Shown: in pieces, positions 50,537-56,710 of the stretch
Numbering within the stretch: position 1 is the first letter of the stretch
Layout of the letters: the number at the start of each line of letters is the position of its first letter
DNA from: Prauserella cavernicola
GTDB lineage: Bacteria > Actinomycetota > Actinomycetes > Mycobacteriales > Pseudonocardiaceae
Assembly: GCF_016595675.1 (NCBI RefSeq)
Contig: NZ_JAENJH010000002.1
Location: 1,116,001 to 1,180,000 of the forward strand
Length of the DNA: 64,000 bases
Reading direction: 5' to 3'
Notes under the pieces: generated by a model
Seen by the model: only the letters and a program-made list of their open reading frames with translations
Told to the model about the DNA's origin: nothing
The model's database searches: none
Translations under genes and position numbers: made by a program

Positions 50537-53500
50537 GTGGGGCTGTGGCGGACGGTGTTCGGCGGGGGCTGGCGCGATGCGCCGGCCCCCGGTCGTCCCC
50601 GCCCCCCGCACCTGACGTCGAACAACGTCGCCTTCGAGCTGAACGCGCCCGAGATGATCCGTCGCGGCGGATCGACGACGGGCCCGCTCGCGCCCCGCGT
50701 CGGCCGCGCCGAGGCCTTGACCGTCGGCGCGGTGAAGCGCGCGCGAGACCTGGTGTGCGCCACGCTCGGCACCCTGCCGATCCGGCTGCACGACTCCACC
50801 CGGAACGCGATCCGCTCCGATCTGCTCGAGCAGCCGGAGAGCGACGTTGCCCGCTCGGTCACCATGACCCGCATCGCCGAGGACATGCTGTTCGAGGGTG
50901 TCTCCTGGCTACGCATCACCGAGTTCGGCTGGCACGGGTTCCCCACCAAGGTCCGCCGCCTGGAACCGCGCAGTGTCACCGTGCGCACCGACGCCCGCGT
51001 GTACGTGTCCAGTGAGGACGGTCGGCCGCAGGGCATCGCCGAGGAGCACGTGCCCGACGCCGAGCTGATCCGGATCGACTCGCCCAACGAGCCGCTGCTG
51101 AAGTCCGCCGCGCGGGCCATCCGAATGGCGATCGCGCTGGACCAGGCCACCGAGCGCTACACCAGGGACCCGCTGCCGCTGGGCTACTTCAGCCCTGCCG
51201 AGGGCATGGCCGACCAGGACCCGAATGAGATCCAGCCGTTGCTCGACGAGTGGGAGACCGCCCGCTCTGAGCGCTCGTGGGGCTACATCGGTGCCGCGCT
51301 CAAGGCGAACGTGCTGCAGTGGGACCCCGAGAAGCTGCAGCTCGCCTCGTCGCGCAACGCGATCGTGCTGGAGATCGCCCGGCACGCCGGTGTCGACCCG
51401 GAAGACCTCGGGGTGTCGACCACCTCGCGCACCTACGCCAACGCCGAGCAGCGCCGCCTCGACCTCGTCGACTTCACCCTGGCCGCCTACGTCGGCGCGA
51501 TCGAGACCCGGTTGTCGATGCCCGACGTCGTGCCCGGCGGGCACCTCGTGCGCTTCGACTACGCCGGGTTCCTGCGCAGCGACACCAAGACCCGCATGGA
51601 GACCTACAAGGTCGGCCGCGAGGTCGGCGTCTACAACGACCAGCGGATCGCCGAGATCGAGAACATCCCCAGCGCTGTCCCGCAGCCCCCGCCGAAGCCC
51701 GCGCCGCGGCCGGCCGACACCCCCGACGAGGAGACCACCGTGCAGCAGTCGGCCCCGCGCCCGCTCCGCGTTGCCCCCGCCCCCGCGCACGTGCCCTCGG
51801 CGCAGTTCGCCAGCACCGAGACCGGCACGGCCCTGCAGACCTTCACCTTCGGTGGCGACGCCGTGGCGGCCCAGTTCGCCGTCGACAGTGCGAAGAGGAC
51901 CATCACCGGGCTCGCGGTGCCGTGGAACATGATCGCCCGATCGGGGTGGGCGTTGTGGAAGTTCCCGCCGGATTCGCTGGTGTGGTCCGATGTCTCGCGC
52001 GTGAAGATGTTCCGCGATCACGACTACGACCAGGCCGTCGGTGTCGCGACGTCGCTGCAGTCCACCGACGCGGGCCTGGTGGCCACGCTCAAGGTCGCCC
52101 GCGGCGCCGAGGGCGACACGATCCTGACCCTCGCCGAGGACGGCGTGCTCGACGGCCTGTCCATCGGCGTGTGGTTCGACGGTGAGTCCGACGACTGGCA
52201 GCCCGACCCCGCCGACGAGCGCGTGCGCCTGGTCCGCCGCGCGTCCCTGCGTGAAGTCAGCATCACCCCGATGCCCTCGTTCGACACCGCCCGCATCACG
52301 TCCGTGACCGCATCCCAGACCTCGCCCGGGGCATCGGCCCCGACAGCAAAGGAGAACAGCACCATGACCGCACCGGCTCCCGAGCAGCAGCCCGCTGCCG
52401 CGCCCGCCGCCCCGGCTGCTCCGGCCGCCGGTACCACCGCCGCGCCCGCCGCTCCGGCCGCGCCGGTGCAGGCCTCCGCGCCCACCGTCGACATGGCCCA
52501 GTTCACCGCGGGCATGAGCGAGGCCGTCGCCACCGCCGTCGCCGAGGCCTTCGCCAAGCTGCCGTTCCAGCAGCAGCACGAACGTCAGGTCGTGCCCGCC
52601 GGCCGTGCCGTGGTCACGCAGGAAGCGCCGGTCTACTCGATGAACGGCTACGGCCACTCGCTCGTGCGCGACTCCTGGCGCGCGCACCGCGAGTACGACT
52701 CCGAGGCCCGCGAGCGGCTGCGCAAGTTCGAGGCGCAGACCGACGACATCGCCAAGCAGGCCGCGTCCGTGATGTTCGCGGCGAACACCACCAACGCGGC
52801 CGCCGTGATCCCGCCCGGCTACCGGCCCGACCTCTACGTCACGCAGCTGATGCGCGGCCGCCCGCTCGTCAACGGTGTCTCGCGCGGCGCGCTCGAGGAC
52901 GCGACCCCGTTCACCATCCCGTCGTTCACCTCGGCATCGGGCATGAGCAGCCAGCACACCGAGGGCACCAACCCCAGTCCCGGCACGCTCGAACTGGACG
53001 TCGTCACCGTCACCCCGCGCGCGATCTCGGGCACTTTCCAGCTCACGCGCGAGATCGTCGACAGTTCGAACCCGGCCATCGACGCCATCGCCATGCAGGC
53101 GATGGGCGAGTCCTACAGCCAGCAGACCGAGGGCATGGTCTACGCCGAGGTCAACGGCGCCAACGGCCAGGGCGGCCCCATCACCGCCGGTTTCACCCCC
53201 TCCGGTGCGCAGGCCTCCGCCACGACCGGCGGTTCGGCTGCTGAGGGCACCTTCGGTGGCCGCGAGCTGATCGCCGGCATTCGCGGCGCCGAGGCGCTCT
53301 ACCCGTTCCGCCGCTTCGCGGGACCGACCCGCGGCTACCTCTCGCAGGAGGGCACGAGCGCGCTGGCCACCGCGGTCGACAACGACGGGCGCCCGCTGCT
53401 GCCGCCGGCCAACCCCTCGAACTCGGCCGGTACCGGTGTGGCCGGGCAGGCGTGGGTGATCGACAACCTCGTGTTCGAGCCGTGCTGGTCGATGACCGGC

Positions 53501-53695
53501 AACGCTGCGGGCGACGCCGACGCGCTCATGTTCAACCAGGCCGACGTGTGGGCGTGGGAGTCGGGCCTGCTGACGTTCCGCTACGAGGAGCGCAACGGCC
53601 CGGCCAACGTCGACCTCGCGCTGTTCGGGTACTTCGCGTCCCGCGTGCTGCGCCCGGTCGGCCTCTCCGCGGTCCGCCACACCCGGGGCGAGTGA
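50537..53695 (+). CDS. Portal-protease-major capsid fusion protein
   Basis: One uninterrupted frame of about 1052 residues encodes three head proteins that are normally separate. Residues 1-401 are an HK97-type portal (VGLWRTVFGGG start, DPNEIQPLLDEWE, GVSTTSRTYANAEQ). Residues 402-609 are an HK97 prohead protease (His495 in KMFRDHD, Ser542 in GLSIGVWF). Residues 610-1052 are an HK97-fold major capsid protein (VIPPGYRPDLYV, FTIPSFTSASG, GTFQLTREIVD). GTG 50537 gives a typical portal start; TTG 50504 is possible. TTGACA at 50496-50501 may belong to a promoter. Internal ribosome sites precede the protease and capsid parts. Confidence 0.85.
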   Translation: MGLWRTVFGGGWRDAPAPGRPRPPHLTSNNVAFELNAPEMIRRGGSTTGPLAPRVGRAEALTVGAVKRARDLVCATLGTLPIRLHDSTRNAIRSDLLEQPESDVARSVTMTRIAEDMLFEGVSWLRITEFGWHGFPTKVRRLEPRSVTVRTDARVYVSSEDGRPQGIAEEHVPDAELIRIDSPNEPLLKSAARAIRMAIALDQATERYTRDPLPLGYFSPAEGMADQDPNEIQPLLDEWETARSERSWGYIGAALKANVLQWDPEKLQLASSRNAIVLEIARHAGVDPEDLGVSTTSRTYANAEQRRLDLVDFTLAAYVGAIETRLSMPDVVPGGHLVRFDYAGFLRSDTKTRMETYKVGREVGVYNDQRIAEIENIPSAVPQPPPKPAPRPADTPDEETTVQQSAPRPLRVAPAPAHVPSAQFASTETGTALQTFTFGGDAVAAQFAVDSAKRTITGLAVPWNMIARSGWALWKFPPDSLVWSDVSRVKMFRDHDYDQAVGVATSLQSTDAGLVATLKVARGAEGDTILTLAEDGVLDGLSIGVWFDGESDDWQPDPADERVRLVRRASLREVSITPMPSFDTARITSVTASQTSPGASAPTAKENSTMTAPAPEQQPAAAPAAPAAPAAGTTAAPAAPAAPVQASAPTVDMAQFTAGMSEAVATAVAEAFAKLPFQQQHERQVVPAGRAVVTQEAPVYSMNGYGHSLVRDSWRAHREYDSEARERLRKFEAQTDDIAKQAASVMFAANTTNAAAVIPPGYRPDLYVTQLMRGRPLVNGVSRGALEDATPFTIPSFTSASGMSSQHTEGTNPSPGTLELDVVTVTPRAISGTFQLTREIVDSSNPAIDAIAMQAMGESYSQQTEGMVYAEVNGANGQGGPITAGFTPSGAQASATTGGSAAEGTFGGRELIAGIRGAEALYPFRRFAGPTRGYLSQEGTSALATAVDNDGRPLLPPANPSNSAGTGVAGQAWVIDNLVFEPCWSMTGNAAGDADALMFNQADVWAWESGLLTFRYEERNGPANVDLALFGYFASRVLRPVGLSAVRHTRGE
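51732..51742 (+). promoter_or_regulatory. Internal ribosome site for the protease part
   Basis: GAGGAG lies six bases before the in-frame GTG 51740, at the junction of the Pro-rich portal tail and the protease domain. It could yield a 651-residue protease-capsid product. The site overlaps Glu codons, so it might be chance. Confidence 0.4.
52364..53695 (+). CDS. Major capsid protein from internal start
   Basis: AAAGGAG (52348-52354) lies nine bases before ATG 52364, in frame with the fusion. Starting here gives a 443-residue capsid protein with an Ala/Pro-rich scaffold-like N-terminal arm (about 60 residues) and the HK97 fold after it. A capsid needs over 400 copies against 12 portals, so a strong internal start would solve the copy-number problem. 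Cleavage of the arm by the protease is expected in HK97-type phages. Confidence 0.65.
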   Translation: MTAPAPEQQPAAAPAAPAAPAAGTTAAPAAPAAPVQASAPTVDMAQFTAGMSEAVATAVAEAFAKLPFQQQHERQVVPAGRAVVTQEAPVYSMNGYGHSLVRDSWRAHREYDSEARERLRKFEAQTDDIAKQAASVMFAANTTNAAAVIPPGYRPDLYVTQLMRGRPLVNGVSRGALEDATPFTIPSFTSASGMSSQHTEGTNPSPGTLELDVVTVTPRAISGTFQLTREIVDSSNPAIDAIAMQAMGESYSQQTEGMVYAEVNGANGQGGPITAGFTPSGAQASATTGGSAAEGTFGGRELIAGIRGAEALYPFRRFAGPTRGYLSQEGTSALATAVDNDGRPLLPPANPSNSAGTGVAGQAWVIDNLVFEPCWSMTGNAAGDADALMFNQADVWAWESGLLTFRYEERNGPANVDLALFGYFASRVLRPVGLSAVRHTRGE

Positions 53696-53697
53696 CG

Positions 53698-54006
53698 ATG
53701 GCTGCCCGCAAGCGGAGCACGAGCACCGCCGCCGCGGCTCCGGAGCAGGCCGCGACCGCGCAGGGGGCGGCCGCGTCAGCTCCGCAGCCCACCAGCGCCG
53801 CACCGGAACCTGTTGCGGCTGAGTCGGCCCCGGCTGCCGACGAGCAGCAGGCAGCCGGGGCCGAGCCGGAGCCCGCTCTGGCCGAGCCCAGCGCCTTCGT
53901 ACCCGTGCACACCTACAAGGTCGTGCGCCGCGATGGTGCGCCGGTGCGCGCCGGTGGCCACGTGCTCACCGACGACGGCTGGGCGCCGGAATCGAGCGCG
54001 CGGTGA
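53698..54006 (+). CDS. Ala/Pro-rich phage protein, 102 aa
   Basis: The first two thirds are low complexity (Ala, Pro, Glu, Gln). The last 35 residues look folded (FVPVHTYKVVRRDGAPVRAGGHVLTDDGWAP). It lies between capsid and connector genes, so it may be a head decoration or linker protein. ATG 53698 is two bases past the capsid stop. Confidence 0.55.
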   Translation: MAARKRSTSTAAAAPEQAATAQGAAASAPQPTSAAPEPVAAESAPAADEQQAAGAEPEPALAEPSAFVPVHTYKVVRRDGAPVRAGGHVLTDDGWAPESSAR

Positions 54007-54209
54007 TGACGGCCCCGCGGCACCCGAGCATCGACAACCTCATGCGGTTCTTCGCGTGGGAGCACCTTCCCGCGCACCTGCAGGAGGTGTCCAAGCCCTT
54101 CGCCGAGCTCGCCGAGCTCATGGCGGCACGGCTGGAGGGTCCGGAGCTGGCCGCGGGGCTGCGCAAGCTGTTGGAGGCCAAGGACTGCTGCGTGAGGGCC
54201 GCGCTATGA
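54006..54209 (+). CDS. Conserved small actinophage protein, 67 aa
   Basis: A helical 67-residue protein (NLMRFFAWEHLPAHLQEVSKPF, then KLLEAKDCCVRAAL) of a kind frequently encoded near capsid genes and elsewhere in actinophages. I recall it as a domain of unknown function (DUF7681-like). GTG 54003 would add one residue. Confidence 0.65.
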   Translation: MTAPRHPSIDNLMRFFAWEHLPAHLQEVSKPFAELAELMAARLEGPELAAGLRKLLEAKDCCVRAAL

Positions 54210-54577
54210 CCGAACCGGCACCGGCCCTGTCCTGGCCGCCCACCGTGGCACAGATCAAGATCGACCAGAAGATCGAACCGGACGACACCCGCGACGACGT
54301 GCGCCTGCAGCAGGTACTCGATGCCGCGATCGTGTTCGTCCGGTCTCGGCGGCCGCGGTTCAACTACGACAGCGAACCCGAGTCCACACTGCCCGCGCCC
54401 ACCCACGATCTGATCCTGGGAACGATGCGGCTCGCGTTCCGCTGGCACACGCGCCGGCGCTCGCCCGACGCGCTGATCGCGATGGGTGAGCTCGGCAGCA
54501 CGCGGGTGCCCTCATTCGACCCGGACATCGAGCAATTGCTGCGGATCGGCCGCTACGCCAAGGCGGTCATCGGATGA
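54206..54577 (+). CDS. Head-tail connector (gp6-like) protein
   Basis: A 123-residue helical protein (TVAQIKIDQKIEPDDTRDDVRLQQVLDAAIVFVRSRRP, FDPDIEQLLRIGRYAKAVIG). The order capsid, connector, tail completion, major tail is standard for HK97-type siphoviruses. It should bind under the portal as adaptor. Confidence 0.7.
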   Translation: MTEPAPALSWPPTVAQIKIDQKIEPDDTRDDVRLQQVLDAAIVFVRSRRPRFNYDSEPESTLPAPTHDLILGTMRLAFRWHTRRRSPDALIAMGELGSTRVPSFDPDIEQLLRIGRYAKAVIG

Positions 54578-54948
54578 GCCTGGTGCGTGAAGCCGCCGAG
54601 CGGCTCGAGGCGGCGTTGGCAACAGTGGGCGATCTGCGGGTGACTCGTGATCTGGGGTCCAACGTGGACCCACCAGCGGCGATCATCGGGCCGCCGCGGC
54701 TGGACTGGGACGGCTACCTCCCGCTCGGTGAGCTCGCCCAGCCCACCAGCGCGACGTGTGTGGTGTACGTGGCCGTAGCCAACGACGATCGGTCGCTGGA
54801 GCGGTTGTGGGAGTTCGTTCCCCGCGTCGCCGCCGCGTTGTCCGAGGTGCAGGACGCCGTCACGACCAGCGCTCTGCCCGGGATGTTCCCGGTCGGCAAC
54901 GCCGACCTTCCTTGCTATGAGATCACCGTAGAAATGAGCCTGACATGA
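54574..54948 (+). CDS. Tail terminator or completion protein (putative)
   Basis: A 124-residue alpha/beta protein (EAAERLEAALATVGDLRVTRDLG, ATCVVYVAVAND, AVTTSALPGMFPVGNADLPCYEITVEMSL). Size and position between the connector and the major tail protein fit a tail terminator. It is coupled to both neighbours by ATGA overlaps. Confidence 0.6.
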   Translation: MSLVREAAERLEAALATVGDLRVTRDLGSNVDPPAAIIGPPRLDWDGYLPLGELAQPTSATCVVYVAVANDDRSLERLWEFVPRVAAALSEVQDAVTTSALPGMFPVGNADLPCYEITVEMSLT

Positions 54949-55391
54949 GCGTTCACCAGCGCCGCCTCAAGCTGATCAACTTCACCGTCGACGGGATCGC
55001 GTTCGAGTGCCAGATCCGGTCCTGGACCCTGGATCCGGGCACCCAGGACGGCGATCGGCAGTACACCTACTGCAGCGGCTCGGAGGAGGGCGACAACTCG
55101 TTCATCGAGGAGACCGACGACGAGCCGACGCTGCAGCTGACGGCGTTCTCCGACTGGCGTAGCGATGGGTTCTCGGACTTCCTGTGGACCCACGCCAACC
55201 AGACTGTTGACTTCGTACTCGATCACCACCCCAACCTGCCCGAGGGCAAGCGGTGGCGCGGTCGGGTGCAGATCAAGCCCGGCCCTGTCGGTGGCGACGC
55301 GCGCACCACAGAAATCACCGAGGTCACGCTGCCGATCGTCGGCACCCTCGGCGACGGCCTGTACTACGAGCCGATGGGCGCGGGGGCCTAG
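54945..55391 (+). CDS. Major tail protein (putative)
   Basis: A 148-residue beta-rich protein (INFTVDGIAFECQIRSWTLDPG, EPTLQLTAFSDW, TTEITEVTLPIVG). Position before the tail chaperone genes and the tape measure identifies it as the tail tube subunit. It is small for the family but without breaks. Confidence 0.68.
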   Translation: MSVHQRRLKLINFTVDGIAFECQIRSWTLDPGTQDGDRQYTYCSGSEEGDNSFIEETDDEPTLQLTAFSDWRSDGFSDFLWTHANQTVDFVLDHHPNLPEGKRWRGRVQIKPGPVGGDARTTEITEVTLPIVGTLGDGLYYEPMGAGA

Positions 55392-55393
55392 TC

Positions 55394-55738
55394 ATGGCGC
55401 GCGCGAACGTGCTCACGCAGCCAATCGTCAAGACCGGAGTCGAGCCGGAGCTGACGGCGCCCACCGTCGACGGTGACGTGATCGACACCGGCCGGGTGCT
55501 GCTCATGGTCGACAACGCCGGTGCCTCGCCGGTGACGGTCACGGTGCAGACACCGCTCACCGTGGACGGCCTGGCCGTCGACGAGCTCGCCGTGCAGGTT
55601 CCTGCCGGTGGCCGTCGACTGATCGGCCCGTTCAGCAAGACGACGTTTGGCCGCCCGACCGGGCAGCCCGACTCCGGTCGGGCCTATGTGGACTACTCGG
55701 CTGTGGCCGACGTGACAAGGGGAGTTTTCTCGCTGTGA
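55394..55738 (+). CDS. Small beta-rich tail-region protein, 114 aa
   Basis: A 114-residue protein with strand-rich, Ig-like look (VLLMVDNAGASPVTVTVQTPLTVDGLAV, VQVPAGGRRLIGPFSK). It may decorate head or tail. ATG 55394 follows the tail tube gene by two bases. Confidence 0.55.
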   Translation: MARANVLTQPIVKTGVEPELTAPTVDGDVIDTGRVLLMVDNAGASPVTVTVQTPLTVDGLAVDELAVQVPAGGRRLIGPFSKTTFGRPTGQPDSGRAYVDYSAVADVTRGVFSL

Positions 55739-56025
55739 AGCTGAAAATCACGCTGACGCCGGAGCACGGCGACGCGATTGACATCGAGACGAACAGCCGC
55801 GACGTCCTGAACTGGGAGCGCACCACCAAGGGCGCATCGTTCGGGAGCTTTGTCGACGACATGCACATCGTCGACCTCTACAAGATCGCCTGGTACGCCA
55901 GCCGCCGCCTCGGCGAGTACAGCGGGCCGCTCAAGGAGTTCGAGCAGGCCTTCGACCTCGAGGTCGACCGGGCTTCGGACGACGAAGACGACGACGAGCT
56001 GGACCCTACCCAGTTGGGTCTCTAG
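55735..56025 (+). CDS. Tail assembly chaperone, short form (gpG-like)
   Basis: A 96-residue protein with an acidic C-terminus (RASDDEDDDELDPTQLGL) just before the tape measure region. GTG 55735 overlaps the previous stop. The short form is made when ribosomes stop at 56023-56025. It would coat the tape measure protein during tail assembly. Confidence 0.72.
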   Translation: MKLKITLTPEHGDAIDIETNSRDVLNWERTTKGASFGSFVDDMHIVDLYKIAWYASRRLGEYSGPLKEFEQAFDLEVDRASDDEDDDELDPTQLGL

Positions 56026-56198
56026 CGCGGCTCGTCATCGAGCTGGCGATAGCGACCAACACCGCACCGAGCGCGTGGTGGGACGAGGACGAACGCACCC
56101 TCTTCACCGCGCTGGACGTGCTGAAGCAGCGAACCGACGCACGCGGTGATCGTGCGCCCGGGGCCGGAGGCCCGACAGGAATGCAGCTGTCGGGCTAA
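55735..56198 (+). CDS. Tail assembly chaperone, frameshifted form (gpGT-like)
   Basis: In the -1 frame an open stretch without its own start runs to TAA 56196-56198 and reads LARLVIELAIATNTAPSAWW then DEDERTLFTALDVLKQ, protein-like sequence typical of the second chaperone domain. A -1 slip near GTTGGGT (56013-56019) would join it to the short form (GGT to GGG, both Gly). Tail chaperones of this kind are made by frameshifting in many siphoviruses. The exact slip site is inferred. The long form has about 153 residues. Confidence 0.7.
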
Positions 56199-56215
56199 CG
56201 GAGGAGGGCGCACGG

Positions 56216-56707
56216 ATGGCGGGCACAGCGTTGACCGTGCGCATGCGCATCGACGGTGTGCGCGACACCCTGCAGGCGCTGCAGGCGATGCCGAAGGACG
56301 CCAACGAGCAGCTGCGCGAGCGATCGATGGCGCTGGCGACGGTGCTCGCCGAGGACGCGGCACTCAGTGGCCGTGCGGAGGGCGCGCAGGCCGCGCTCGT
56401 GGCCGGCACGGTCAAGGCGCGGCGCGACCGGGTGCCGGTCGTCGAGGCCGGTGGCACCAAGCGCCTCGGCCGTAACAAGGCACCGGCGTGGGCGCTGCTG
56501 TTCGGCTCGGTGTTCGGCATGAACCGCCGTTCCGGCTGGTTCGGTGCGCCTCGCTTCCGGGAGGCCACCGGTCGCCAGTACCGCCCGCACGGCGGGCAGG
56601 ACGCCTACTGGTTCTTCCCGGTGATCGAGGCCAACCAGGCGAGGATCGCGCGCGAGTGGAACGCGGCGGCATCGGAGATCGCCCGCAAGTTCGGTCGGGG
56701 CGGGTAG
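56216..56707 (+). CDS. HK97 gp10-like tail protein
   Basis: A 163-residue protein resembling HK97 gp10-like tail components: MRIDGVRDTLQALQAMPKDANEQLRERSM at the start, GGTKRLGRNKAPAWALLFGSVFG in the middle and AYWFFPVIEANQARIAREWNAAA at the end. It lies between the chaperones and the tape measure. ATG 56216 has GGAGG upstream. Confidence 0.6.
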   Translation: MAGTALTVRMRIDGVRDTLQALQAMPKDANEQLRERSMALATVLAEDAALSGRAEGAQAALVAGTVKARRDRVPVVEAGGTKRLGRNKAPAWALLFGSVFGMNRRSGWFGAPRFREATGRQYRPHGGQDAYWFFPVIEANQARIAREWNAAASEIARKFGRGG

Positions 56708-56710
56708 CTC

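Noticed and set aside
50909-53803. 964-codon leftward open frame opposite the portal-capsid gene
   Set aside because: It is Gly/Arg/His-rich without motifs and mirrors the codon bias of the real gene.
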